Assembly (NCBI RefSeq): GCF_900109355.1
Contig: NZ_FOBF01000003.1
Span: forward strand, 62,001 to 126,000
DNA length: 64,000 bases
From: Nonomuraea pusilla
Lineage (GTDB): Bacteria; Actinomycetota; Actinomycetes; Streptosporangiales; Streptosporangiaceae
Direction of reading: 5' to 3'
The translations under genes and the position numbers were made by a program. The notes under the pieces are model-generated. The model saw only the letters and a program-made list of their open reading frames with translations, searched no databases and was not told the DNA's origin. Within the stretch, counting starts at the first letter, position 1; each line of letters starts with the position of its first letter. Below, piece after piece: positions 15,728 to 24,668 of this stretch.

Positions 15728-16432
15728 TCAGGGGTTCGGCTCGTAGGCGCGGATCAGCAGGTGCTCGGCGTGGTCGAGGTAGTCGTCGAGGTAGGTGGCA
15801 GCCTCGTCGGGGCGTCCGGACTCGATGAGGGCGAGCAGGGCGCGGTTGCGCTCGACGAAGGGCTCGTGGAAGGCGCGCGGGTTCTCCATGACGTGGAAGA
15901 CGAGGCGCAGCTCGGCGAGGAGCTGGCGTACGGCCTCGTCGAGCCTGGGGCTGCCGTTGAGCGTGGCGATCGCCTGGTGGAAGCGGATGTTGGCGGTGCC
16001 GACGCCCTGCCAGTCGTCGAGGGCGGCGGCGCGTTCCGCGTCGAGCACGGCCTCCTTGATGACGGCGAGCTGCCGCGGCGTGGGGGTGCGGCGCACGGCG
16101 GCGCCTTCGAGCACGCGCCGCACGCGGTAGAGGTCGGCGACGTCCTCGGCCGACGGCAGGCGGACGAACACGCCCCTGTTGAGCCGGTGGTCGAGCAGCC
16201 GCTCGTGCCCGAGCAGCCGGAACGCCTCGCGCAGGGTGTTGCGCGAGACCCCGAGCGCCTCGGAGATCGACTCCTCGGACAGGCGCTGGCCGGGCCGGAA
16301 GAAGCCTTCGCTGATGCGGTCGCGCAGGATGTCGGCGACCCGCTCGGCGGTGCTGCTGCGGCCGAGCCTGGACCGGTCCCTGGCGAGGTCGGCGACGGCG
16401 GGGTTCACAGGTGCCAGGGAATCATGGTGCAA
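15728..16432 (-). CDS. GntR-family (FCD/FadR-type) regulator
   Basis: The 234-residue protein has an N-terminal winged HTH (STAERVADILRDRI, ISEALGVSRNTLREAFRLL) and a helical FCD ligand domain with the conserved YRVRRVLEG and the histidines in NIRFHQAIA and HEPFVERN. FCD domains usually bind a metal and a carboxylic acid. The start is uncertain: a TTG at 16432 is the longest, a GTG at 16408 the shorter choice, and neither has a good Shine-Dalgarno. It diverges from an MHS-type carboxylate transporter by 67 bp and very probably controls it. Confidence 0.85.
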   Translation of the reverse strand: MHHDSLAPVNPAVADLARDRSRLGRSSTAERVADILRDRISEGFFRPGQRLSEESISEALGVSRNTLREAFRLLGHERLLDHRLNRGVFVRLPSAEDVADLYRVRRVLEGAAVRRTPTPRQLAVIKEAVLDAERAAALDDWQGVGTANIRFHQAIATLNGSPRLDEAVRQLLAELRLVFHVMENPRAFHEPFVERNRALLALIESGRPDEAATYLDDYLDHAEHLLIRAYEPNP

Positions 16433-16444
16433 ATCACTTGTCGA

Positions 16445-16457
16445 ATTGTTGAACGAT
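16445..16457. promoter_or_regulatory. Candidate GntR operator
   Basis: ATTGTT-G-AACGAT is a near-perfect inverted repeat between the GntR gene and the transporter, as expected for a dimeric regulator acting on one or both. Confidence 0.4.
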
Positions 16458-16499
16458 CCTTACGTTGAGATGTATCCCCCTAGACACGAGGAGCAACGG

Positions 16500-17831
16500 A
16501 TGGCAGGCTCCACGCACCAGACCCGGCGGGTGATCCTCGCCGGCCTGATCGGCACGTCGCTGGAGTGGTACGACTTCTTCCTCTACACGACGGCGGCCAC
16601 GCTGGTCTTCGGCAAGCTGTTCTTCCCGACGCTCGACCCGCTCAACGCGACGCTGGCGGCCCTCACCACCAACGCCGTCGCGTTCGTCGCCCGCCCGCTC
16701 GGCGGCGTCGTCTTCGGCCACTTCGGCGACCGGACGGGCCGCAAGACCGTGCTCGTCGTGACGCTGCTGCTGATGGGCGTCTCCACGTTCCTCATCGGCG
16801 TGCTGCCCGGCTACGGCTCCGTCGGCGTGGCCGCGCCGATCCTGCTGGCGCTGCTCAGGTTCGCCCAGGGCCTCGGGCTCGGCGGCGAGTGGGGCGGCGC
16901 GGTGATCATGTCGCTGGAGCACGGCGGGAACCGGCGGCGCGGTCTCAACGCGAGCTGGCCGCAGGTCGGCGTGCCCGCCGGGTACGTGCTGGCCACCGGC
17001 CTGCTCACGATCATGTCGTTCACGCTGTCCGACGCGGCGTTCCTGTCGTGGGGATGGCGGGTGCCGTTCCTGCTGTCGGGCGGCCTCGTGCTCGTCGGCC
17101 TCTGGGTGCGTCTCACGGTCAGCGAGTCGCCGCTGTTCGCCCGGGTGGAGGAGCGCGGAGCGAAGGCCAGGATGCCGCTGCTGGAGGTGCTGCGCACCCA
17201 CCCGCGGGCGCTGCTGTCGGCGTTCACCGCGCGCATCGGGGTGGACGTCGCGTTCTACGTCTTCACCGCGTACATCATCGTCTACATCACCGGGCCGCTG
17301 AAGCTGGAGCGTTCGGTCGCGCTGAACGCCGTGCTCATCGGCTCGGCGCTGGAACTCGTCCTCATCCCGCTGTTCGGCGCGCTCTCCGACAGGGTCGGAC
17401 GGCGGCCCGTGTACCTCGGCGGCGTGCTCGCCGCCGCCCTGTGGGTGTTCGCGTTCTTCCCGCTGCTCGACACCCGCTCGTTCCCGCTGATCGCGCTGGC
17501 CGCCCTCGTCGCGCTCGTCACCCACGCCGCCATGTACGGCCCGCAGGCCGCGTTCATCGCCGAACTGTTCACCACCCGGCTGCGCTACAGCGGCGCGTCG
17601 ATGGGCTACCAGGTGGCGGGCATCGTCGGCGGGGCGCTCGCGCCGGTCATCGCGCTCAAGCTGTTCGACCTGTACGGCACCACGCTCGCCGTCTCGCTGT
17701 ACGTGGTCGCCGCCCTGGCCGTCACGACCGTGGGCGTGCTGATGGCGCCGGAGACCCGCGACGTGGACATCACGGCCGACTGGGAGCGTACGCAGCCGAA
17801 CCTGCCGCGCCAGGTCGGCCCCTTCGCCTGA
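16500..17831 (+). CDS. MHS-family MFS transporter (metabolite:proton symporter)
   Basis: The 443-residue protein belongs to the metabolite-H+ symporters (ShiA, KgtP, ProP group): it opens with GTSLEWYDFFLYTTAATLVF and has RPLGGVVFGHFGDRTGRKTVL and the RFAQGLGLGGEWGGAV helix, with twelve helices. It imports an organic acid, such as shikimate, an oxoacid or a benzoate, or a betaine. The ATG at 16500 has GAGGAG 6 nt upstream. The divergent FCD-GntR regulator suggests the substrate is a carboxylate that also serves as inducer. The exact substrate is not readable. Confidence 0.9.
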   Translation: MAGSTHQTRRVILAGLIGTSLEWYDFFLYTTAATLVFGKLFFPTLDPLNATLAALTTNAVAFVARPLGGVVFGHFGDRTGRKTVLVVTLLLMGVSTFLIGVLPGYGSVGVAAPILLALLRFAQGLGLGGEWGGAVIMSLEHGGNRRRGLNASWPQVGVPAGYVLATGLLTIMSFTLSDAAFLSWGWRVPFLLSGGLVLVGLWVRLTVSESPLFARVEERGAKARMPLLEVLRTHPRALLSAFTARIGVDVAFYVFTAYIIVYITGPLKLERSVALNAVLIGSALELVLIPLFGALSDRVGRRPVYLGGVLAAALWVFAFFPLLDTRSFPLIALAALVALVTHAAMYGPQAAFIAELFTTRLRYSGASMGYQVAGIVGGALAPVIALKLFDLYGTTLAVSLYVVAALAVTTVGVLMAPETRDVDITADWERTQPNLPRQVGPFA

Positions 17832-17864
17832 TGCCCGCACCGGCCGGGGGCGGGAGGGAAGGCA

Positions 17865-17882
17865 GGGCGGCGGCCGCCGCCC
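17865..17882. terminator. Palindrome between convergent transporters
   Basis: GGGCGGCGG followed by its exact complement makes an 18-bp perfect palindrome in the 59-bp gap between two convergent MFS genes. It is probably a two-way terminator, though it lacks a loop and a U-tract. Confidence 0.45.
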
Positions 17883-17890
17883 GCGGGGCC

Positions 17891-19189
17891 CTATGCCGTG
17901 GCCGCCCCGGCGGGCGACTTCCCCGCCGACCGCCAGGGCCCCTTGAAGGCGGCCATCGACACGAGGAACACGACCTGCCCGGCGAGGGCGACGAGCAGCC
18001 AGGCGCCCCATCCGCCCGTCTTGACGACGAGTGGCGAGACGACCAGCAGCACCACGATCATCACGCGGACGACCATGCCCCACAGGCCGAGCGCGGCGCC
18101 CTGCAGGCGGGCCTCCACGTCCTCGGCGTTCTCGGAGAAGTTCGCCATCCAGGGGACGTACGCGACGCCCATGAACAGGAACAGCGCCGCGTAGGCGGCG
18201 GTGACGTGGCCGGACGAGGCGGCCGACCCCATGAGGGTCACGAAGTAGGCGAGGGCGGCGACCGTCAGGACGGTGCCCGCGGCGGTGAACGGCTTGCGCA
18301 GCCGCAGCCGGTCGGAGACGCGGCCCACGACGACGACGGTCACGGCGTTGAGCAGGATGCCGAGGGCGACGACGCGGTTGGCCTCGGCCGTGCCCAGACC
18401 GAAGGCCTCGGTGAGGATGGTCTGGCCGAAGATGGCGAGCGTCCAGTAGAGCACCTGCCAGCCGGTGTTGCCGAGGACGTGCACCCACAGGTGGGGGTGG
18501 CGCAGCAGCTCTTTCAGCCTGGCCTTGCCGGCCTGTTCCTCGGCGCTGACGGCCTGCTCGGAGTCGAGCACCCTGGCCCGCAACGCGGCGGACGGCTCGG
18601 CGATCTGCCAGACGATGAGCACGCACAGCACGAGCGAGACGACGCCCATGATGATCGCCTGGGACTGCCAGGCGTCGCCGAACAGCGGCAGCGTGAACCC
18701 GGCGATGGCGGAGGCGAGGAAGGACGCCCCGACCGGGCCCCAGGTCCAGAACCCGAACGCCTGGGCGCGTCCCATCCTGGGCGAGAAGTCCCTGACGAGT
18801 GACGCGGTGATGGTGATCGCGGCCCCCTCGATGAACAGCATGAGGCAGCGCACCACGAACAGCCCCGTCACGGTCTCGACGGTGGCGAGCAGGAAGTTGC
18901 AGGCGGCCGTCACGGTGAGGGTGGGCACGAGGATCGCGACGCGTCCCCAGCGGTCGCACAGGATGCCGCCGAACCCGGCCGACAGCCCGCCCACCAGCAC
19001 GGACAGCGCGGCGAGCTGCCCGTAGACCGTGAGCGACATGCCGAGGTCCCGCATCAGCAGCGGGAGGATCGTGGCGAGGGTGGTCTCGAAGTTGGCGACG
19101 AGGCTGGCCAGGACGGCGATCGCGAGGAGCCGGACGCGGGCGTTCCCGACAGGGTAGACGTGCAGTTCGCGGACATAGAACGGCTTCAT
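17891..19189 (-). CDS. MFS transporter
   Basis: The 432-residue transporter has twelve helices and the loop SAGFGGILCDRWGRVAILV between helices 2 and 3. The N-terminal half with FETTLATILPLLMRDLGMS and the acidic helix FWTWGPVGASFLAS place it with carboxylate- or sugar-type MFS proteins, but substrate is open. The ATG at 19189 has GGAGG 6 nt upstream. A 17-bp inverted repeat 36 bp upstream is a good operator, so a TetR- or similar-type regulator outside its immediate neighbourhood may control it. Confidence 0.85.
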   Translation of the reverse strand: MKPFYVRELHVYPVGNARVRLLAIAVLASLVANFETTLATILPLLMRDLGMSLTVYGQLAALSVLVGGLSAGFGGILCDRWGRVAILVPTLTVTAACNFLLATVETVTGLFVVRCLMLFIEGAAITITASLVRDFSPRMGRAQAFGFWTWGPVGASFLASAIAGFTLPLFGDAWQSQAIIMGVVSLVLCVLIVWQIAEPSAALRARVLDSEQAVSAEEQAGKARLKELLRHPHLWVHVLGNTGWQVLYWTLAIFGQTILTEAFGLGTAEANRVVALGILLNAVTVVVVGRVSDRLRLRKPFTAAGTVLTVAALAYFVTLMGSAASSGHVTAAYAALFLFMGVAYVPWMANFSENAEDVEARLQGAALGLWGMVVRVMIVVLLVVSPLVVKTGGWGAWLLVALAGQVVFLVSMAAFKGPWRSAGKSPAGAATA

Positions 19190-19224
19190 TCCCGTCCTCC
19201 GAGGAGGGGTCTGTGGCGGTCGCT

Positions 19225-19241
19225 CTAGAACGCGTTTCTAG
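19225..19241 (-). promoter_or_regulatory. Inverted-repeat operator upstream of the MFS gene
   Basis: CTAGAA-CGCGT-TTCTAG is a perfect 6-bp inverted repeat. Its AACGCGTT core is similar to sites of TetR-family regulators of lipid and steroid genes (AACnnGTT), but no such regulator is in the window. Confidence 0.5.
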
Positions 19242-19382
19242 TTGCTTCAGGGTTTCCGCTTTACCAGGGCAAGTCAACATGAGCCCCATCACAAAGTGAT
19301 CTCGGTCACACTGGCCGGTTGTGACGGAATCGCCATCGATTCAGGGAACAGGCCACCCCGAATAGGCATAAACTGCGCGCCT

Positions 19383-20150
19383 GTGAGCCTGCCTGTACGC
19401 GAACGTTCCCCCCGGCCGGGCGGCGGCCGCCACCGCCGTCCCGTGCCCACGTCCCTGCCGCCGGACGCCCCCATCCTCGTGCTCGCCACCCCCGGCGAGA
19501 CCGCCGGCGTGGCCGAAGAGGTCGCGGCGGTGGTGCGGCTGGACAACCCGCAGATCGAGGTGCGCCTGACCAGCGTCAGCGACCTGGCCGACTCGCTGCC
19601 CGCCGACCGGGAGGCGGTCGTCGTGCCGCTGCTCACCTGGGAGGACCCGGCCGTCATGGCCGAGATCGGCAAGGTCGTGGCGGCCGCCGGCGCGCCCGCC
19701 GCCGTCACCGAGGCGCTCGGGCCCCACCCGCTGCTGGCCGAGGCCCTGCACATCAGGCTCGCCGAGCGCGGCCTGGCCAGGGCCGACAGAGTCAGACTGC
19801 TGAACGTCTCCAGCCCCGTCGACGCCGTCATCCTCGGCACCGCCGGCGGCGAGCGGGCGGTGCACGCCGTGCAGGCCACCGCCGTGCTGCTCGCCTCCCG
19901 GCTCACGCTCCCCGTCGTCGCCGCCTCGCTCGACAGCGAGCCCGGCGTGCGGGTGGCCGCCGAGCGGCTGCGCGGGGCGGGAGCGGAGCGCCTGGCCATC
20001 GCCCCCTGCGTCATCGGCCACGAGGCCCCGCCGTCCCTCATCGAGGAGGCCGCGGCGTCCGTCGACGCCGGGCACTCGGCTCCGCTCGGCGCCCACAGCG
20101 CCGTCGCCGAACTCGTCGCGCGAGCTTACGGCAGTCAGCTCGCCTCCTGA
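19383..20150 (+). CDS. CbiX/sirohydrochlorin-chelatase-like protein
   Basis: The 255-residue protein has two CbiX-like halves: ILVLATPGETAGVAEEVAAV with REAVVVPLL, and AVILGTAGGERAVHAVQ with RLAIAPCVIGHEAPPSLIEEA. True cobalt or iron chelatases begin with a histidine in LVAHGS; here that position reads LATPG, so the first metal ligand is missing. A degenerate or non-catalytic role is likely. The GTG at 19383 lies 8 nt after TAAACT (19369-19374) with no Shine-Dalgarno, so it is probably leaderless. It is monocistronic, with a GNAT gene next. Confidence 0.7.
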   Translation: MSLPVRERSPRPGGGRHRRPVPTSLPPDAPILVLATPGETAGVAEEVAAVVRLDNPQIEVRLTSVSDLADSLPADREAVVVPLLTWEDPAVMAEIGKVVAAAGAPAAVTEALGPHPLLAEALHIRLAERGLARADRVRLLNVSSPVDAVILGTAGGERAVHAVQATAVLLASRLTLPVVAASLDSEPGVRVAAERLRGAGAERLAIAPCVIGHEAPPSLIEEAAASVDAGHSAPLGAHSAVAELVARAYGSQLAS

Positions 20151-20155
20151 CGACC

Positions 20156-20185
20156 TTGTGAAGATCGCGGCCGCCGCGTTACCGT
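20156..20185 (+). promoter_or_regulatory. Promoter of the GNAT gene
   Basis: TTGTGA (20156-20161), 18 bp and TACCGT (20180-20185) lie 6 nt before the ATG. Confidence 0.5.
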
Positions 20186-20191
20186 CGGCCC

Positions 20192-20740
20192 ATGCGCCGT
20201 GTCGTGTGCCATGGAGCGCGGCTGAGCCTGCGTGACGTCACGCCGGCCGACGTCGCGGCGCTGCACGCGGTCTACGGCGATCCCCGGGCGACGCAGCACA
20301 TGCCCTTCCGTCCTCTCACCCTCGACGAGGTCTCCCGCCTCGTCGAGGAGGCCGTCGATGCCGCCGCCGCCGAACCCCGCCTGCTGTACGTCCTCGCGGT
20401 CGTCGACTCGGAACGCCACCACGTCGTCGGCGTCGCCCGGCTGCACATCGAGGCTGAGCACCCGCACAGCGCCGAGATCGGTTTCGGCCTCCACCCCGAC
20501 CAGTGGGGCCGCGGCGTCGGCACCGACCTCGTCCGGCTGCTGCTGTCGTTCGGGTTCAAGCAGCTCGGCCTGCACCGCCTCTGGGGCGCCCGCTCCCCCG
20601 CCAACCTGCCCGCCCAGCTCGCGATGCTCACCGCGGGCATGGTGGAGGAGGGACGCGTCAGGCACCACCTCCGCACGCCCGACGGATGGCGCGGCTCGAT
20701 CGTCCACTCCGCCCTGGAGGACGAGTGGACGGAGCGCTGA
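20192..20740 (+). CDS. GNAT-family acetyltransferase (RimJ/RimL type)
   Basis: The 182-residue protein is a GCN5-type N-acetyltransferase with LRDVTPADVAALHAVYGDP at the start, the core strand EIGFGLHPDQWGRGVGTDLV carrying the acetyl-CoA pyrophosphate loop (QWGRGVGT), and KQLGLHRLWGARSPANLPAQ with the late strand of RimL-like enzymes. It transfers acetyl from acetyl-CoA to an amine, perhaps a protein N-terminus or a small molecule. The ATG follows TACCGT by 6 nt, so the mRNA is probably leaderless. Substrate is unknown. Confidence 0.85.
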   Translation: MRRVVCHGARLSLRDVTPADVAALHAVYGDPRATQHMPFRPLTLDEVSRLVEEAVDAAAAEPRLLYVLAVVDSERHHVVGVARLHIEAEHPHSAEIGFGLHPDQWGRGVGTDLVRLLLSFGFKQLGLHRLWGARSPANLPAQLAMLTAGMVEEGRVRHHLRTPDGWRGSIVHSALEDEWTER

Positions 20741-20840
20741 GGCCGGCGAAGCGTTCCCGCCCTCGGCAAGTCATGGGAAAGCGGCGCGGGATTGTCGGTG
20801 CCCGCCTCTACCATGAGCCCTCTCACGGAGGGATGGAGAC

Positions 20841-21296
20841 ATGCTCGACGCGCTGATCGTGCCCCTGTTCGTCACCACCGACCTCCCGCCAGGGGCGGAC
20901 CTGGCGGAGTTCGGCGCGCTGCTCGCCGAGGCGGCCCGCGAGCTCGGGCAGGCCGGCCCCGGCTACGAGGGGTTCCTGGCGGGCCGCGTGTTCTGGCTCG
21001 ACAGTCCCGTGCCGGCGAGCCGGCGTCCCGTGTCCGAGGCGGAGCTGCGCTTCGCCGGGATGCTCGGCCACCTGGCCGCCTCCGGCCCCGGCCACACCGT
21101 GCGCGAGGTGGTGGGCGACGCCCGCGCCGCCATCGGCCACGCCGTCACCGAGCGCTACGGCGACATCGGCGCCGCTCCCGCGGTGTTCGCCATCCGCGAC
21201 CGCGACGTCCGCGAGCGCACCCCCGACACCGCGCTCCCCATCGGCACCTACGGCGCCGCCCCTGCCCTGGTCGGCGCCGCGACCCCCTACCTCTGA
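20841..21296 (+). CDS. Hypothetical protein
   Basis: A 151-residue protein with no family that I recognise. It is mostly alanine/glycine-rich helices with VTERYGDIGAAPAVFAIRDRD near the end and no signal peptide or membrane helix. Codon use with very high GC in third positions supports translation. The ATG at 20841 has GGAGAC immediately upstream, with GGAGGG a little further. It lies between a GNAT gene and an amino-acid permease on the same strand. Confidence 0.65.
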   Translation: MLDALIVPLFVTTDLPPGADLAEFGALLAEAARELGQAGPGYEGFLAGRVFWLDSPVPASRRPVSEAELRFAGMLGHLAASGPGHTVREVVGDARAAIGHAVTERYGDIGAAPAVFAIRDRDVRERTPDTALPIGTYGAAPALVGAATPYL

Positions 21297-21403
21297 CCCC
21301 GCCGCCCTCCCTCTCCCGCCGCGGCAGGCGCGCGCGGTGCTTAGGAAGGGCGCCTGCGGAAAGGATCGCCCCTAGGGAGCCGAAATCGGTCAAGGGGGAC
21401 GTC

Positions 21404-22807
21404 GTGGCGACTTCTGGTGGCATCTTCCGGCGCAAGCCGGTCGATCAGATCGCGAGCGAGCACGAGGGCGAGCTGGAGCGGTCGCTGGGGCTGTGGCAGC
21501 TCACCGCCATCGGCATCGGCGGCATCATCGGCGCCGGCATTTTCGCCCTGGCCGGGGCCGTCGCCAACCAGACGGCCGGCCCGGCGGTCGTCCTCTCGTT
21601 CGTCATCGCGGGCATCGCCAGCGCCGCCGCGGCCTTCTCGTACGCCGAGTTCGCCGGGATGATCCCGAAGGCCGGGTCGGCCTACACCTACGGCTACGCG
21701 GTGCTGGGCGAGATCGTGGGCTGGTTCATCGGATGGGACCTCCTGCTGGAGTACACCGCCATCGTCGCCGTCGTCGCCATCGGCATCTCCGGCTACTTCG
21801 GCTTCCTCGTCGAGGACCTCGGGTTCACGCTCCCCGCCTGGATGCTCGGCGCGCCGGGCACCGGCCCCGGCCACGTCGTGGACCTGTTCGCCGCCGTCCT
21901 GTGCCTGCTGATCGCCTTCCTGCTCAACCAGGGCATCAAGACCGCCGCCAGGTTCGAGACGTTCGTCGTGGGCCTGAAGGTCGCGGTCGTGCTGGTGGTC
22001 ATCGTGGTCGGCTTCTTCTTCATCAGGCCCGCCAACTACACGCCGTTCTTCCCCTTCGGCTTCGGCGGCGCGGTGACCGGCGCGGCCACCGTCTTCTTCG
22101 CCGTCTTCGGGTACGACGCCATGAGCACGGCGGCCGAGGAGTCGCGCGACGCGCGTCGGCACATGCCCAAGGCGATCCTGTACTCCCTGGCCATCTCGAT
22201 GGTCCTTTACGTGCTGGCCACGCTGGTGCTGACCGGGATGCAGCACTACACCCGCATCGACCCGGAGAGCGGCTTCTCGACGGCGTTCGCCTCGGTGGGG
22301 CTGTCGGGGCTGGCCGGGGTGATCGCCGTCGGCGCGATCATCGGCATCCTCACCGTGATGTTCACGTTCATGCTCGGCGTGACCCGCGTGTGGTTCGCGA
22401 TGAGCCGCGACGGGCTGCTGCCCGGCTGGTTCGCCAAGCTGCACCCGGTGCGCCGGGTGCCGTCACGCGTCACCTGGATCGTCGGGACGGCGTCCGCGCT
22501 GATCGCCGGGTTCCTGCCGATCCGCGAGGCGGCGGAGCTGACCAACATCGGCATCCTGCTGGCGTTCGTGGTCGTCTGCGTGGCGGTGATCGTGCTCCGC
22601 TACCGGCAGCCCGACCTGCCGCGCGGCTTCCGCACGCCGGGCATGCCATTCGTGCCGGCCATCGGCGTGCTCTTCTCCCTCTGGCTGATCACCTTCCTGT
22701 CGCCGCTGACCTGGCTCCGCTTCGCCGTGTGGTTCGCGCTCGGCCTGCTCATCTACTTCTTCTACAGCCGGCGGCACTCCGTGCTGGAGACGGGCGGCCC
22801 CCGGTGA
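21404..22807 (+). CDS. APC-family amino acid permease
   Basis: The 467-residue transporter has twelve helices and the family hallmark LTAIGIGGIIGAGIFALAG in helix 1, FSYAEFAGMIPKAGSAYTYG in helices 2-3, and FFAVFGYDAMSTAAEESRD before helix 7. This is the cationic amino acid transporter (CAT, YfnA-like) branch, which moves basic or branched amino acids. The GTG at 21404 has AGGGGGA 4 nt upstream. About 20 charged residues (IFRRKPVDQIASEHEGELER) form the cytoplasmic N-terminus. It is probably monocistronic. Substrate is inferred from the branch. Confidence 0.9.
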   Translation: MATSGGIFRRKPVDQIASEHEGELERSLGLWQLTAIGIGGIIGAGIFALAGAVANQTAGPAVVLSFVIAGIASAAAAFSYAEFAGMIPKAGSAYTYGYAVLGEIVGWFIGWDLLLEYTAIVAVVAIGISGYFGFLVEDLGFTLPAWMLGAPGTGPGHVVDLFAAVLCLLIAFLLNQGIKTAARFETFVVGLKVAVVLVVIVVGFFFIRPANYTPFFPFGFGGAVTGAATVFFAVFGYDAMSTAAEESRDARRHMPKAILYSLAISMVLYVLATLVLTGMQHYTRIDPESGFSTAFASVGLSGLAGVIAVGAIIGILTVMFTFMLGVTRVWFAMSRDGLLPGWFAKLHPVRRVPSRVTWIVGTASALIAGFLPIREAAELTNIGILLAFVVVCVAVIVLRYRQPDLPRGFRTPGMPFVPAIGVLFSLWLITFLSPLTWLRFAVWFALGLLIYFFYSRRHSVLETGGPR

Positions 22808-22838
22808 GGCGCCGCGCGACCGGGGTACATCCGAGACC

Positions 22839-23243
22839 ATGCTCTACGGTAAGGAACACGTGCGGCGCTACCAGGAAACCGACGGCGCCGAGGGACACGA
22901 CTGGAACGGCACGACCGTCCTGCTCCTGACGACCAAGGGTCGAAGGACCGGACAGCCGTACACGACGCCGCTGATCTACCAGCGGCACGGCGACGCCTGC
23001 GTGGTGGTCGCCTCCAAGGGCGGCGACCCCGACCATCCGCAGTGGTACAAGAACCTCCAGGCCGATCCGCAGGTGGAGGTGCAGGTGAAGGGCGAGCGGT
23101 TCAGGGCCCGCGCCCGTACGGCCACCGACGAGGAGAAGCCGGAGCTGTGGGGGCTGATGACGCGGACCTGGCCGGACTACGACGAGTACCAGACGAAGAC
23201 GGACCGGCAGATCCCGGTCGTCGTCCTCGATCCGCAACGCTGA
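22839..23243 (+). CDS. Deazaflavin (F420)-dependent nitroreductase family protein
   Basis: A 134-residue split-barrel protein of the Ddn/DUF385 family, with NGTTVLLLTTKGRRTGQPYT and VVVASKGGDPDHPQWYKNLQ, the two conserved stretches that bind F420H2. Relatives reduce quinones or nitroimidazoles. The ATG lies 7 nt after TACATC, so the mRNA may be leaderless. It is followed by a very strong terminator. Physiological substrate is unknown. Confidence 0.9.
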   Translation: MLYGKEHVRRYQETDGAEGHDWNGTTVLLLTTKGRRTGQPYTTPLIYQRHGDACVVVASKGGDPDHPQWYKNLQADPQVEVQVKGERFRARARTATDEEKPELWGLMTRTWPDYDEYQTKTDRQIPVVVLDPQR

Positions 23244-23273
23244 CCCGGATCCCGTCCCCGGCGGCACGGACCC

Positions 23274-23314
23274 GCGGGCGGGCCGCCGCGCGACCGCCGC
23301 GGCGGCCCGCCCGC
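23274..23314. terminator. Strong bidirectional terminator
   Basis: A perfect 17-bp stem (GCGGGCGGGCCGCCGCG 23274-23290 with its complement at 23298-23314) with a 7-nt loop lies between the convergent nitroreductase and LysR genes. Confidence 0.85.
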
Positions 23315-23360
23315 ATCACGCCATCCCGCCTGGAGGACGGCCGGGTCAGGAGCGGCCGGA

Positions 23361-24338
23361 TCAGGGACGGCCGGGCAGGGAGGCTTCGTCGGGCAGGAAG
23401 GCTTCGTCGGGCTCGGGGAGCCAGGAGCCCGGCGGCCGGCACAGCCAGCCCCGGGCCGCGCCGATCTCGCGTACGGCCGCGTGCAGCGCGGCGAGCCCGG
23501 GGTGGCGCAGCCCCCGCGGGTGGACCATGCTCTTCAGCCCGAGCGGCACCGGGTCGGACAGCGCGCGCGTGACGGCCCCCGGGATGCCGCCGAGCCCGGC
23601 GCTGGCCAGCACGGGCTCGCGGTGCCGCCGCAGGTACAGGCCCATCTCCTCGGGGCCGACGGGTGTGGCGTGCGGGCGGGCGATCGTGAGCCCGAACGCC
23701 TCGGCCAGGCGGTGGCCGAGGTCGGTCCACTCGGCGGTGGCGGGGTTGCCGCCCATCGCGTCCAGCGGGAAGCGGGCGAGCTCGCTCAGCGGCACCGGGT
23801 CCAGATCGGCCAGCGGGTGGTCGTCGGGCAGCAGCACCGCGAGCCGGTACAGCCGCACCGGCACCTGGGCCAGGCGCGCCCGCACCGCCTCGGGCAGGCC
23901 GGCGAACCGGCCGAACGACACGTCCAGCCGTCCCTCCAGCATGGCGGCGGCCCCGGCGGACAGGCCGCCGTGGAAGCGGGCGAGCAGCTCGGCGTCCGGT
24001 GCCAGCTCTCTGGCCCTGGTCAGCGGCTCGGGCACGTCGTGGCCCTGCATGGTGACGTCCACGAGCAGCGGCCTGCGCGCGCCGAGCACCTCGGAGACGA
24101 GCTCGTCGTGCGCGGCGAGCGCGCGCCGGGCGGCGGGCAGCAGCCGCGACCCGGCGTCGGTCAGCTCGACGCGGCGGGTCGAGCGGGCGAACAGCGTCAC
24201 GCCGAGCTGGTCCTCCAGGCGGCGCAGGTCGCGGCTGAGCGCCTGCTGCGCCAGGTAGAGCCGGGACGCCGCCCGGCCGACGTGGAGTTCCTCGGCCACG
24301 GCGACGAACACCCTGAGCAGGCGGGGATGCACGTCCAT
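23361..24338 (-). CDS. LysR-family transcriptional regulator
   Basis: The 325-residue regulator has the standard N-terminal HTH ([20 protein letters not shown], then [20 protein letters not shown]) and a C-terminal periplasmic-binding-like effector domain. Its tail is somewhat extended and acidic ([15 protein letters not shown]), with DEA-LP repeated twice. The ATG at 24338 lies 9 nt after TAATGT on the minus strand. LysR genes usually control a divergent neighbour, but here only a doubtful small ORF lies divergent before glgM, so the target is unclear. Confidence 0.9.
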   Translation of the reverse strand: MDVHPRLLRVFVAVAEELHVGRAASRLYLAQQALSRDLRRLEDQLGVTLFARSTRRVELTDAGSRLLPAARRALAAHDELVSEVLGARRPLLVDVTMQGHDVPEPLTRARELAPDAELLARFHGGLSAGAAAMLEGRLDVSFGRFAGLPEAVRARLAQVPVRLYRLAVLLPDDHPLADLDPVPLSELARFPLDAMGGNPATAEWTDLGHRLAEAFGLTIARPHATPVGPEEMGLYLRRHREPVLASAGLGGIPGAVTRALSDPVPLGLKSMVHPRGLRHPGLAALHAAVREIGAARGWLCRPPGSWLPEPDEAFLPDEASLPGRP

Positions 24339-24426
24339 CGGAGCGCCACATTAACCACAGAAGTGCTGTCAATCACCCTGTTTTCGGTGTTGGACGTGAC
24401 GCGCTCCGCACCGGAAGCCTGGAGTC

Positions 24427-24633
24427 ATGCCGTTCTCCCGCCTGACCAGGCTTCTCCGTGTCCCCGCCGCCGCCCGTTCCGCCGGCTCGACCGGCCCGTC
24501 GCGGGGCGGGTCCGCCGTGCTGGCGGCGCAGGTCCGCGTGCTGCTCGGGCTGCCGGCGCCGCCCGGCGCCTGCGGCTGCCTGCTCGACCTCCCCCACGAC
24601 CGCCGTGCGCACCCCGGGGGCCGTCCGGGCTGA
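24427..24633 (+). CDS. Possible small protein divergent from LysR
   Basis: A 68-residue frame from the ATG at 24427, with GGAG only 2 nt upstream, reads MPFSRLTRLLRVPAAARSAG and later CGCLLDLPHDRRAH. It matches no family that I recognise. It is the only reasonable gene in the 330-bp gap 24339-24668, and lies where the target of a LysR regulator is normally found. Its codon use is not clearly better than that of chance frames at this GC content. Treat as tentative. Confidence 0.25.
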   Translation: MPFSRLTRLLRVPAAARSAGSTGPSRGGSAVLAAQVRVLLGLPAPPGACGCLLDLPHDRRAHPGGRPG

Positions 24634-24668
24634 TCGGGCGTCCCGGGCCGGGCCGCCATGCCGATCGG

